Below, piece by piece: positions 30,871 through 40,239 of a DNA stretch of 64,000 nucleotides (position 1 is its first letter; the number at the start of each line of letters is the position of its first letter). A program made the position numbers and the translations under genes. The DNA comes from Methanobacterium petrolearium (GTDB lineage Archaea; Methanobacteriota; Methanobacteria; Methanobacteriales; Methanobacteriaceae). The DNA lies in contig NZ_JAGGKL010000011.1 in NCBI RefSeq assembly GCF_017873625.1, positions 1-64,000 on the forward strand. The letters are read 5' to 3'. Below the pieces are notes generated by a model. That model saw only the letters and a list, made by a program, of their open reading frames with translations. It ran no database searches and was not told where the DNA came from.

Positions 30871-32136
30871 GTGAAATCTGAGGAATTATTTAACGATGCT
30901 AAAAATTATCTTCCAGGAGGAGTTGATTCTCCAGTAAGGGCATTTAAACCATACCCTTTTTTCGCTCTTAAAGGAGAACGATCCCGTCTTTTTGATGTTG
31001 ATGGGAATACATACATTGACTATTGCCTTGCCTACGGGCCTCTGGTCTTAGGACATGCCTATCCTCCGGTGATGAATGCAGTTAAGGAACAACTTTTGAA
31101 GGGTTCAGCTTATGGTGTTCCCACAGAAAATGAGATAAAATTGGCAAAAGAAGTTGTAAGACGCATGCCATGTGCTGAGATGGTTCGTTTTGTTAATTCG
31201 GGTACCGAAGCTACGATGAGTGCCATCAGATTGGCCAGGGCAGTTACTGGTAAAAAAAAGATAGTTAAATTTGAAGGAACCTACCATGGTGCCCATGACT
31301 ATGTGCTGGTTAAATCGGGCTCTGGTGCCATGGGGTTACCTGATTCTCCAGGAATTCCGGAAGAAACAACTAAAAACACAGTTCTCATTCCATTTAATGA
31401 TGAAGAAGCCATCACAGCCCTTGTGGAAAGACAGGGTGATGATCTGGCTGCAATTATCCTTGAACCAGTAATGGGTAATGTGGGATGCATACCTCCTAAA
31501 AAAGGTTTTTTGGAGTTTTTACGAGAAATAACCCTGGAAAATAATATTATACTGATCTTTGATGAGGTAATCACTGGTTTCAGGATTGCTGAAGGTGGAG
31601 CTCAGGAATATTTTGGTGTGACACCAGACTTGGTTACAATGGGAAAGATTCTTGGCGGAGGATTTCCCATGGGTGCATTTGCTGGTAAAAAAGAATTTAT
31701 GGAAAGAGTTGCCCCTGCTGGCGATGTTTATCAGGCAGGAACATTCAACGGAAATCCTATTTCAATCACAGCTGGTCTTGAAACATTAAAACATCTTGAT
31801 AATGAATTTTACCAGGAATTAGACATAAAAGGACTGAAAATGCGCAGAGGAATAGAAGACATATTAGAAGATGCTTCACTTGACTATCAGGTGGCTGGTT
31901 TAGCCTCTATGTTCCAGTTGTATTTCACCAATGAACCAGTGTGGAATTATGCCCAAGCAAAAACTGCCAATACAGATAAATTCCATAAATATTTCCATAC
32001 TCTGCTTCATGGGGGAGTTTTTATCCCACCATCTCAGTTTGAATGTTGTTTCATATCCAAAGCTCATTCATCAGAAGACATTCAAATATCATTAGAAATA
32101 ATGGAAAAAGGAATAAAAACCGCTGAAAAGAAATAG
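30871..32136 (+). CDS. hemL: Glutamate-1-semialdehyde 2,1-aminomutase
   Basis: The product has about 421 residues. It converts glutamate-1-semialdehyde to 5-aminolevulinate, the common precursor of F430, cobamides and haem. PLP-binding features are the Lys in TMGKILGGGFPMGAF (about residue 259), FDEVITGFR, and NSGTEATMSAIRLARA. The N-terminal PGGVDSPVRAF and FEGTYHGAHD segments are typical of HemL and separate it from other aminotransferases. AAGGAG precedes two in-frame GTG codons; 30871 gives the usual VKSEELF start and 30862 is the alternative. Confidence 0.97.
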   Translation: MKSEELFNDAKNYLPGGVDSPVRAFKPYPFFALKGERSRLFDVDGNTYIDYCLAYGPLVLGHAYPPVMNAVKEQLLKGSAYGVPTENEIKLAKEVVRRMPCAEMVRFVNSGTEATMSAIRLARAVTGKKKIVKFEGTYHGAHDYVLVKSGSGAMGLPDSPGIPEETTKNTVLIPFNDEEAITALVERQGDDLAAIILEPVMGNVGCIPPKKGFLEFLREITLENNIILIFDEVITGFRIAEGGAQEYFGVTPDLVTMGKILGGGFPMGAFAGKKEFMERVAPAGDVYQAGTFNGNPISITAGLETLKHLDNEFYQELDIKGLKMRRGIEDILEDASLDYQVAGLASMFQLYFTNEPVWNYAQAKTANTDKFHKYFHTLLHGGVFIPPSQFECCFISKAHSSEDIQISLEIMEKGIKTAEKK

Positions 32137-32144
32137 TTTAATGG

Positions 32145-32180
32145 ATATCGCAGGGTTTTAACATATCGCAGGGTTTTAAC
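32145..32180. repeat. Perfect 18-base tandem duplication
   Basis: An 18-base unit (32145-32162) is repeated exactly at 32163-32180, starting eight bases after the hemL stop codon. It contains no obvious hairpin. Confidence 0.9.
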
Positions 32181-32280
32181 AAAATCATTAATTCTATTTT
32201 TTTTTTATTTAGTTGGCTACATCAAATAGTTTCGGGATGATTTTACAAAGCAGAATATGGTGTTAACTTTTTAACAAATA

Positions 32281-32913
32281 TTAAATCAGCTCACCAACTA
32301 ACATCAAAAGTAGGACAATAACTAATATCACTATTGCCGTGCTTAAAAATCCGACGGGTCCTATTCTGTGTGAAATCGATTTCCACTTGGATGGACTACT
32401 ATTTTCTTCAAGAGCTCTTTTCTGGTCAACAAGCATCATAAAACGATCTATTTCTATGACATCTCTTTTACCAGTTGAGTAGACCTGTTCTTCACTGTTA
32501 TTATACTGACCTATAAAATCCCATAAATCCATTTTGTCCTGCTGCATACTGGTTAATGTTTCTTCAGTTACAGTATCCTGATGGGTTAACTGATCAATTA
32601 TCTGTCTGTTGTCAGGCAATGGGTTATTCTTAGTATTGAGCTGATCTTCAATTTTTAGGTCTGAAGATTCGTTATAACTGTTAAAAACCGGTTTTTTGCC
32701 AAGTTTATCTGAATCGGGATTATTAATTCTTGAACGGAATTGTGTCGAGGTTTGATATTCCAGTGGACTACCACACTCACAGCTCACAAAGTCATCAGGA
32801 CTTTCACCTTCCTGCAGTTCATAATATCCTCTACAATTAGGGCATACTAAATATCCCCAATCCCCCTCTGGAAGATCAATAGATTCATTATTTTTTTCAT
32901 GGCTTAAAACCAT
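32281..32913 (-). CDS. Zinc-ribbon protein with C-terminal membrane helix
   Basis: The product has 210 residues. CPNC near residue 24 and CECG near residue 44 form a zinc-ribbon-like knuckle pair. A long, charged and probably disordered middle follows, and the last 25 residues are a hydrophobic helix (TAIVILVIVLLLMLVG), so the protein is tail-anchored with the ribbon in the cytoplasm. I do not recognise a specific family; such proteins are common and unassigned in Methanobacteriales. Confidence 0.65.
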   Translation of the reverse strand: MVLSHEKNNESIDLPEGDWGYLVCPNCRGYYELQEGESPDDFVSCECGSPLEYQTSTQFRSRINNPDSDKLGKKPVFNSYNESSDLKIEDQLNTKNNPLPDNRQIIDQLTHQDTVTEETLTSMQQDKMDLWDFIGQYNNSEEQVYSTGKRDVIEIDRFMMLVDQKRALEENSSPSKWKSISHRIGPVGFLSTAIVILVIVLLLMLVGELI

Positions 32914-33322
32914 TTAAACACCTTTATTTTTAAGTGCGGGATTTAATGAATGCAGTATTTTTCTTAATCTTTTCACAGTAATAAAGAATTTTTTTTTAGT
33001 AATTTCCCACTATAATATATTCTTATTTTATTTATATAATATGGTTAAACTTGCATCTATATGAATAGAAGATACTGTTGTATTTTTAAAATAAGTAAAC
33101 ACCGTATAATTTATATAAATGTTTATAAACCCTTTTGAACCCTCTTGAATCTTTTGTTTGCGGATAAATTCCTTTAACCGAATTTTTTAATGATTTTTGA
33201 ATATTCATTACATTTTCTTTCATTATATTTTATTCAAAAAAATGATTGTAAAATTATGTTCTATTGTTTATCAAAACCTCTTCATTTTGTTTACAATTAT
33301 AAATAGTTTTAAATGAATAAAT
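32914..33322. other. Divergent intergenic region with TATA-like sequences
   Basis: TTTATATAAT near 33030-33040 and TTTATATAAAT near 33112-33122 could serve as TATA boxes for the zinc-ribbon gene or the MtxX gene. ATTATAAATAG near 33296-33306 lies just ahead of the MtxX start. No coding potential or strong hairpin is seen. Confidence 0.4.
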
Positions 33323-34027
33323 ATGGTTATCATGAAAATTGCAGCGGGTGTGGGTGAAAATCAGGCCATAATCAAGGCAGCCCAGAAAGTTGATTTTGAA
33401 GTGATTCTGACAAAATCTGAAGAACAACTTTTAAATCTATTATTAAATGGAGATGTCAATGCAGCAGTAAGGGGGTCACTTAGTGCCTCTTGTTTCATGT
33501 CACAACTTCGAAAAATATATTCTGAAGTTTCAAGGGCATCTATTTTAGAGTATAATGGGCAACTGTTCCTTTTGGCCCCGGTTGGTATTGATGAAGGTGA
33601 TACTCTCCAACAGAAGGAGAGAATAATTCATAATGGGGCTGAATTCTTGGAAAAAATTGGTATAGATCCTAAAATTGCCATTCTTTCCGGTGGAAGGCCT
33701 CAAGATGTGGGCAGAAGTTCTAAAATAGACAATAGTATAATGGAAGCCAGAGAGCTTACCATGATCACAAAGGATAAATATCGGGTTAAACACTATTTTA
33801 TACTGATAGAAGATGCTGTTTCTGATGGCGCTAATTTAATACTAGCACCAGATGGTATATGTGGAAACCTGATTTTCCGCAGCCTTGTTTTAATAGGTTC
33901 TATTAAAAGCCATGGGGCAGTAACTCTGGGAATTGAGGAAATATTCATTGACACATCCAGATCCCAGAATGAAGAAGGATATATAAGATCTCTTGAACTA
34001 GCAAAAAAACTTGCAGAATCAATTTAA
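33323..34027 (+). CDS. mtxX: Methanogenesis marker protein 4 / MtxX-like
   Basis: The product has 234 residues and belongs to the methanogen-restricted Mmp4/MtxX group, long annotated as a putative methyltransferase subunit; the fold is related to phosphotransacetylases. Visible motifs include VNAAVRGSLSASCFM, AILSGGRPQDVGRS, and LAPDGICGNLIFRSLVLIGS. The biochemical role is not established. The uppS gene follows 33 bases later on the same strand. ATG 33332 is an alternative start. Confidence 0.88.
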   Translation: MVIMKIAAGVGENQAIIKAAQKVDFEVILTKSEEQLLNLLLNGDVNAAVRGSLSASCFMSQLRKIYSEVSRASILEYNGQLFLLAPVGIDEGDTLQQKERIIHNGAEFLEKIGIDPKIAILSGGRPQDVGRSSKIDNSIMEARELTMITKDKYRVKHYFILIEDAVSDGANLILAPDGICGNLIFRSLVLIGSIKSHGAVTLGIEEIFIDTSRSQNEEGYIRSLELAKKLAESI

Positions 34028-34060
34028 GTTAATGATATTAAATCAGATAAGGAATTTAAA

Positions 34061-34828
34061 ATGTCACCATTAAAACCTCTTTACAGATTATATGAATGGT
34101 ATATCTCTCGTAACCTTCGACCAGAAAACATGCCAAAACATGTGGCTATTATTATGGATGGAAACCGCCGATTTTCCAAAATCCAGGGTAACATGGATAC
34201 AGTAGAAGGGCACATGAAAGGTGTTACTACCTTAGAACGTGTGCTTGATTGGTGTGTTGATCTGGGTATTGAGATTGTTACTGCCTATGCTTTCTCCACT
34301 GAGAACTTCAATAGACCCCCTAATGAAGTGGAGGGGCTCATGAAACTTTTCAAAGAAAACTTTGAGGGAATAGCCCGAAACAAAAGAATTCATGATAACC
34401 AGGTCAGAGTCAAAGCAGTGGGGAAAATAGAACTCCTCCCTGAAGATGTTAGGGAAGCCATTAATATTGCCGAAGAATCAACTGCAAAATACAATAAAAG
34501 ACAGGTAAACATCGCTATTGGTTATGATGGGAGAACCGAAATTGTAGATGCTATAAAAAAAATAGTTAAAGAAGTTGAAGAAGGCAAAATCAGTCCTGAG
34601 GATATTGATGAAACCATGGTTAATATAAACCTGTACACTGAGGGTCTGGATGATCCCAACCTCATCATCAGGACCAGTGGGGAAGAAAGACTAAGTGGAT
34701 TTCTGTTATGGCAATCTTCTTATTCGGAACTCTACTTCTGCGATAGTTTATGGCCAGAACTTCGAAAAGTTGACTTTTTAAGAGCTTTACGTTCATATCA
34801 GCAACGGGAACGCAGGTTTGGAGTTTAG
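34061..34828 (+). CDS. uppS: cis-Prenyl (undecaprenyl-type) diphosphate synthase
   Basis: The product has 255 residues. The catalytic segment VAIIMDGNRRFSKIQG (Asp33) and TAYAFSTENFNRP are the hallmarks of cis-prenyltransferases, and the C-terminal LIIRTSGEERLSGFLLWQ and SELYFCD region binds the allylic substrate. In archaea the enzyme makes long polycis-polyprenyl diphosphates for the lipid carrier of pseudomurein and glycan synthesis. Confidence 0.97.
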   Translation: MSPLKPLYRLYEWYISRNLRPENMPKHVAIIMDGNRRFSKIQGNMDTVEGHMKGVTTLERVLDWCVDLGIEIVTAYAFSTENFNRPPNEVEGLMKLFKENFEGIARNKRIHDNQVRVKAVGKIELLPEDVREAINIAEESTAKYNKRQVNIAIGYDGRTEIVDAIKKIVKEVEEGKISPEDIDETMVNINLYTEGLDDPNLIIRTSGEERLSGFLLWQSSYSELYFCDSLWPELRKVDFLRALRSYQQRERRFGV

Positions 34829-34923
34829 ATCATTTGAATTATAGTATTCTTAGAGTTTAGATCAGATCAAATATGGATGGGATACTATTAGTTGGATGGG
34901 ATTAGCTGGATGGGATACTATTA
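34821..34923. repeat. Short direct repeats at and after the uppS stop
   Basis: GAGTTTAGATCA, which contains the uppS stop codon, occurs at 34821-34832 and again at 34853-34864. A 17-base unit beginning TGGATGGGATAC is found at 34874-34890 and 34907-34923, with a shortened copy at 34893. Confidence 0.8.
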
Positions 34924-35063
34924 ACATTAGTTTAGGTTTCATTGTATTTACTGAATAACATTAACTTCAAAATTTAAGTTTAGATCCTTTTTGGATAATA
35001 TTAGTGGATATGGATTTGATGTTGTCTTAAATTTGATTGTGAACTGATTTTAAGGTGATATTA

Positions 35064-35822
35064 ATGATTGACAGTCACTGTCATGTTGATTTCAAGGTCT
35101 ACAATAAAAACCGGCTAGAAGTAATAAGAAGGGCACAGGATAACCTCACAGCCATTGTAAATTCGGGAGCTTCCTTGGGTGGCAACCGACGCACCCTGAA
35201 ACTTGCAACAGAAAATAAAGATTTTGTATATCCTACACTGGGATTTCACCCATCAAACGCGTCAAAATCAGATGAATCTGTCATAAAACAGGTTTTAAAA
35301 GAACTGGAATCTAATATTCACCTTGCAGTTGGTCTTGGTGAAACTGGACTGGATTTTAACCAGTTAAATGATGAATCAGCTAAAAAAAAACAGATAACTC
35401 TTTTTGAAACTTTCCTGGGCTTAGCTGAGGAGTACCAGATGCCCCTGGTCATCCATGCACGGGATGCTGAGGAAAAAGCCCTGGAAATGATCAAAAAGCA
35501 TAAAACAATCCCTGATGTCATATTTCATTGTTATGGGGGTGATTTGGTAACTGCACAGAAGATCGTGGAGAATGGATATTACATCTCATTATCTACCATT
35601 GTATGCTTCTCAGATCACCATCAACAACTAGCTTGTGAACTCCCCTTATCCCGGATGCTCACAGAAACTGACAGCCCATACCTCTCTCCATTTAAAGGAC
35701 AGAGAAATGAACCTGCTTTTGTGGAAGAAACAGTTAAAACCATCGCTAAAATTAAATCAATACATATAGAGGAAGTGGATAAAGTAACTGAATCCAATAC
35801 AAGGAGTATTTTTGGGTTCTGA
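35064..35822 (+). CDS. TatD-family metal-dependent hydrolase
   Basis: The product has 252 residues. It shows the TatD metal ligands in order: DSHCHVDF at the N-terminus, GLGETGLDF, VIHARDAEEK, FHCYGG and TETDSPYLSP. Members are DNases or general phosphoesterases of the amidohydrolase superfamily. AAGGTGAT lies six bases before ATG 35064, so the in-frame GTG at 35055, part of that site, is not the start. Confidence 0.92.
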   Translation: MIDSHCHVDFKVYNKNRLEVIRRAQDNLTAIVNSGASLGGNRRTLKLATENKDFVYPTLGFHPSNASKSDESVIKQVLKELESNIHLAVGLGETGLDFNQLNDESAKKKQITLFETFLGLAEEYQMPLVIHARDAEEKALEMIKKHKTIPDVIFHCYGGDLVTAQKIVENGYYISLSTIVCFSDHHQQLACELPLSRMLTETDSPYLSPFKGQRNEPAFVEETVKTIAKIKSIHIEEVDKVTESNTRSIFGF

Positions 35823-35909
35823 TCCACTTTATTGGTACGATTTGCGATTTTTTTTAATTATCAAATGGTTTTGGGTTAATTTTTCATGATTATCCCTAAA
35901 TCATCTCCA

Positions 35910-36308
35910 TCACTCGATTTTTTCGTTTCTTTCCTGGAAAACTTCATCAGCAGAGTACAAACCATTTATGGCTTTGGGGAAACCTGCATAAACTGCCATC
36001 TGGATTATAACTTCCACGATTTCCTGGGGAGTGCAACCTGCATTTAAAGCCCCGTGTACATGACTTTTAAGTTCCATCTCAGCACCTCCCAGAGTGGTGA
36101 TGGAAGCAATGGTTATTAATTCTCTGGTTTTCAAATCCAGGCCTTGTCTGGAATAAATATCTCCGTAGGCAAATTCTGCAACGTAACGTGCCATATCAGG
36201 CGCTACATTCTCCAGGGCCTTTTCAAGGTTTCTGAAAGAATCAGGATTCATGGTTTTTAAATGTTTAATCCCTTTATTGTATCTATCTTCACTCACAGTA
36301 ACACTCAC
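35910..36308 (-). CDS. Carboxymuconolactone decarboxylase-family protein
   Basis: The product has 132 residues, all helical. TRELITIASITTLGG and ELKSHVHGALNAGCTPQEIVEVI match the CMD family. The CxxC redox pair of AhpD is lacking, so it is closer to the decarboxylase branch. The substrate is unknown. On the minus strand, a TATA-like ATATATAAAC at 36362-36371 lies 55-65 bases upstream of the start. Confidence 0.88.
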   Translation of the reverse strand: MSVTVSEDRYNKGIKHLKTMNPDSFRNLEKALENVAPDMARYVAEFAYGDIYSRQGLDLKTRELITIASITTLGGAEMELKSHVHGALNAGCTPQEIVEVIIQMAVYAGFPKAINGLYSADEVFQERNEKIE

Positions 36309-36535
36309 CTTTTTAACTCTATACTCTCTTGTTTTTAGGACTAAGGATTTTAACTGAGGAGTTTATATATTAAAGTATATATTTTTTTAAGGTATACAAT
36401 TTGATATTTACCTAATCCCATAACTGTAATTATAAATTGTATGCGATCAATACTGATTTGAGGTATTGATTTGATAAATATCGATAATGGTGATGAGACC
36501 GGATATGATATTAAATCTCTAGAGAGGTGGTTTAT

Positions 36536-36814
36536 ATGGGAAGGTTAATTATGAGTTTTTACATAATTTTGTTGGTTTTTTTGATGTTACAACCAGTTAT
36601 GGCCGCTGAACAGTCAAGTTTAGGTGATATTAAAAATGATGCGGATCAGGCACTTCAAAATGTAAGTAAAGTGACCAATGACACTGCTAAAGAGGTTCAA
36701 AACACCCTTAACCCCATACAAGATATTGTTAACACCATCAGTTCAATTGTACAGCAAATTCAACAGATTTTACAGGATTTATCATATATAATTAATGGTG
36801 GCTACTATCAGTAA
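36536..36814 (+). CDS. Small secreted helical protein, unknown
   Basis: The product has 92 residues from ATG 36536, which follows GAGGTGG. Residues 1-25 are a signal peptide (basic start, SFYIILLVFLMLQPV core, then MAA before the cut). The mature part is one long amphipathic heptad-like helix rich in Gln, Asn, Asp and Val, suggesting a coiled coil, and ends NGGYYQ. No family is recognised. It lies just upstream of the RibD-type reductase. Confidence 0.65.
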   Translation: MGRLIMSFYIILLVFLMLQPVMAAEQSSLGDIKNDADQALQNVSKVTNDTAKEVQNTLNPIQDIVNTISSIVQQIQQILQDLSYIINGGYYQ

Positions 36815-36867
36815 AAACAGATTAATAAGTCAATTCGATTATTAATGAAATCTTTTATGAAACCAAA

Positions 36868-36874
36868 GGGGAGG
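36868..36874 (+). promoter_or_regulatory. Ribosome binding site that points to an ATT start codon
   Basis: GGGGAGG is followed after seven bases by ATT (36882), which begins a frame reading IKPKVILNAAMTLDGK, the expected N-terminus of the reductase. No ATG, GTG or TTG lies between this site and GTG 36894, which would cut off the first strand of the fold. Confidence 0.55.
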
Positions 36875-36881
36875 ATTTATC

Positions 36882-37535
36882 ATTAAACCTAAAGTGATAC
36901 TCAACGCAGCCATGACCTTGGATGGTAAAATCGCCACCAGAACTGGCAGTTCGGAAATATCAGGTCCGGAAGATTTATTAAGGGTGCACAAGCTCCGGAA
37001 AAAGATGGATGCCATAATGGTTGGGATAAACACTGTCCTGGCAGATGACCCGCGTTTAACTGTTCATAAAATATCTTCAAAATCTGAAGATAACCCGGTC
37101 AGGGTGGTGGTGGATAGTAAAGCACGTACCCCTCCAGGTTACAGGATTCTTAACCCTGATGCACCCACCGTCATCGCCGTCTCTAACCAAGCACCCCCAG
37201 AGAAAATTAAATCATTGGAAGCCAGAGAAACTACAGAAGTTGTTATCTGTGGGGACAAACAGGTTGATCTTAATTGTTTAATGGAAAAATTAGGGGAAAG
37301 AGGGATTAAAACCTTAATGCTTGAAGGAGGATCCACCCTGAACTATTCCATGTTCAATGCAGGATTGGTAAGGGAAGTAATGGTTTGCATTGCTCCTATG
37401 ATTGCCGGAGGAATCAAGGCTAAGACCCTGGTTGATGGTGAAGGTGTGGATTATATGAAAGACGCATTCAGATTAAGATTTAAAAAGAGCTACAACTTGG
37501 GAAAAGATCTCATAGTAGAATATGAAGTACTATAA
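36882..37535 (+). CDS. 2,5-diamino-6-ribosylaminopyrimidinone 5'-phosphate reductase (archaeal RibD-C type)
   Basis: The product has 217 residues when read from ATT 36882. The enzyme uses NAD(P)H to reduce the ribosyl group of the pyrimidine intermediate in archaeal riboflavin and F420 precursor synthesis. The family pattern is complete: AAMTLDGKIATRTGSS, LRKKMDAIMVGINTVLADDPRLTV, NPVRVVVDS, MLEGGSTLNYSMF, and APMIAGG. The deaminase domain of bacterial RibD is absent, as usual in archaea. GTG 36894 is the first standard start but lacks a binding site. Confidence 0.93.
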   Translation: MKPKVILNAAMTLDGKIATRTGSSEISGPEDLLRVHKLRKKMDAIMVGINTVLADDPRLTVHKISSKSEDNPVRVVVDSKARTPPGYRILNPDAPTVIAVSNQAPPEKIKSLEARETTEVVICGDKQVDLNCLMEKLGERGIKTLMLEGGSTLNYSMFNAGLVREVMVCIAPMIAGGIKAKTLVDGEGVDYMKDAFRLRFKKSYNLGKDLIVEYEVL

Positions 37536-37585
37536 AATATGAAATAGGGAGTAGTATAATTTGAAAACATTATACTTTTCAAACA

Positions 37586-38251
37586 TTACAATATGCCTTT
37601 TTTCTCCAGTATTTGAAGAGGATTATCTCTCAAAACTTTTTTAACTTCTTTTTCATGCAACCCTGCACCTAATGCTATGTTGGATGCCATTTCATAGTTT
37701 ATCAGGTCTTCTGGTGCATGAGTATCGGTATCCACCACCAGATTGGCTCCCACTTCCTGGGCCACCTGGGCCACATGGCCATTACCAAGACTGTGACCCT
37801 TTCTGGCGCTTATTTCTAAGGCTATATCATTTTTTTTAGCAACACGTGCTTCTTCATGAGTTATAAGTCCAGGGTGTGCTAGCACATCAACATCAGGACA
37901 GTTAACCGCACTCCAGTTGGTTCCCTCAATCACTGGTTCCACCAGGGTTTCACCGTGAACCACAATAATCTTTGCCCCTAATTCTCTGGCTTTACGTGCC
38001 AGTTTAGGGATTATTTCAGCAGGAACATGGGTTATTTCCGCCCCGGGAATGACTTCAATATCCCAGTTTTCCCGAATATCCAGAACTGCGTTGATAATGT
38101 TGCCCACACAATCTATGTTGGTTGCATCCACATGGTCAGTGATGGCCACTGCCTGATGACCTAAAACCTGGGCTCGGCGAGCAATTTCTGATGGTAAAAG
38201 TTCCCCATCACTGAATATGCTGTGGGTGTGCAAATCTATTCTCTTTCCCAT
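37586..38251 (-). CDS. PHP-domain phosphoesterase
   Basis: The product has 221 residues and the metal ligands of the PHP family in order: DLHTHSIFSDGE, TDHVD, VIPGAEITHV, VVHGET, LAHPGLI and DTDTHAPE. Members include histidinol phosphatase and nucleases or phosphoesterases. No his genes are adjacent, so the substrate is unclear. It diverges from pantoate kinase. Confidence 0.92.
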   Translation of the reverse strand: MGKRIDLHTHSIFSDGELLPSEIARRAQVLGHQAVAITDHVDATNIDCVGNIINAVLDIRENWDIEVIPGAEITHVPAEIIPKLARKARELGAKIIVVHGETLVEPVIEGTNWSAVNCPDVDVLAHPGLITHEEARVAKKNDIALEISARKGHSLGNGHVAQVAQEVGANLVVDTDTHAPEDLINYEMASNIALGAGLHEKEVKKVLRDNPLQILEKKGIL

Positions 38252-38323
38252 AAAGCTTCTCCTGATTTATGTAAATTATCTTTAATATTATGTTAATCTT
38301 TCCTGCTTATTTATTTATCAGAG

Positions 38324-39273
<950 letters not shown>

Positions 39274-39291
39274 AATGATATGAAAGTGGAT

Positions 39292-40095
39292 TCACTTTTT
39301 AATGTCAGTGACATCTTCAATCACATAACTGATTCCTTCGGCATCCATTTTTTTGGTTAAACTTCGGGTCATTTTACCCACAGTAAAGACTAGCACGTTT
39401 AAACCTCTTTTAGCAGCGGCAATTGCTGATTGGGGGGTGCCAAATTCAAAATCAGGTTCAATTTCCAGTTTATCTGTCAGAGCTCTGGAAACTGTACCCA
39501 TTATACCCACCCTTTGAAAGGGTTCTGGATATTTTTCCAAAATTTCTCGAATTTGATCCAGGTTACAAACCCGGGAACCACCTTGGTTGATAGTAGGGAG
39601 TTTAATAATAACAATAAATCCAGGTTTCAATTCTATTGTACCGCCTAGGCTTACCAGTGCCACATCTTCACCTTTTTTGGCATCGTGCAGCACCTTAGCA
39701 TGGGCAGAGGTTTTTTCTTTTCCGGCGTACAATACACCTTCGTCCATTTTAAGCCACACTGTTTCCCCTTCTTTCAAATCTTCCCTGGAAAGGGCCGGCC
39801 ACACAGATTTATATGTAGTCATGGTATCTAGGACCTGATCAGCATATTTGCGGAGATCAATAGCCCCTATTTTCACTTTTTCAACCCCACGCTTGGTTAT
39901 ATTGTAACGTGGCTGTCCACTACATGTTTCCACCCATCCTTCATCAACCAGTGTCTTCAAATTTTCTGAAACTGCCTGGACTGTGATTCCCAATTTATCA
40001 GCAATATCCTTCTGACGTAGGTGTGGTTGGCCTTTGGCAATCTCAGCCAAAATTTGAAACTTGGTGAGTTCCCCTTTTTTCTTAAAAACCTTCAT
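39292..40095 (-). CDS. Winged-helix transcriptional regulator with C-terminal ligand-type domain
   Basis: The product has 267 residues. Residues 8-75 form a MarR-like winged helix (LRQKDIADKLGITVQAVSEN recognition region, RYNITKRGVEKV wing). The remaining 190 residues are conserved in methanogen homologues and end with an alpha/beta part (AKRGLNVLVFTVGKMTRSLTKK, in pieces). The target is unknown; it is the last gene of the minus-strand run that includes the RecJ-like, SRP19, hemD and cobA genes. Confidence 0.82.
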   Translation of the reverse strand: MKVFKKKGELTKFQILAEIAKGQPHLRQKDIADKLGITVQAVSENLKTLVDEGWVETCSGQPRYNITKRGVEKVKIGAIDLRKYADQVLDTMTTYKSVWPALSREDLKEGETVWLKMDEGVLYAGKEKTSAHAKVLHDAKKGEDVALVSLGGTIELKPGFIVIIKLPTINQGGSRVCNLDQIREILEKYPEPFQRVGIMGTVSRALTDKLEIEPDFEFGTPQSAIAAAKRGLNVLVFTVGKMTRSLTKKMDAEGISYVIEDVTDIKK

Positions 40096-40239
40096 AAATC
40101 CACCATCTTTGATTGAAATATTAATTTAACTTTTCAATATTTAAAATTCTTCTGTAGAATATCTTTAGTTTTTCATAGTTTAATTTTTCATGGTTTGATC
40201 ATTTGTATGAACCAACTGATAATACTATATTCTAATGGA

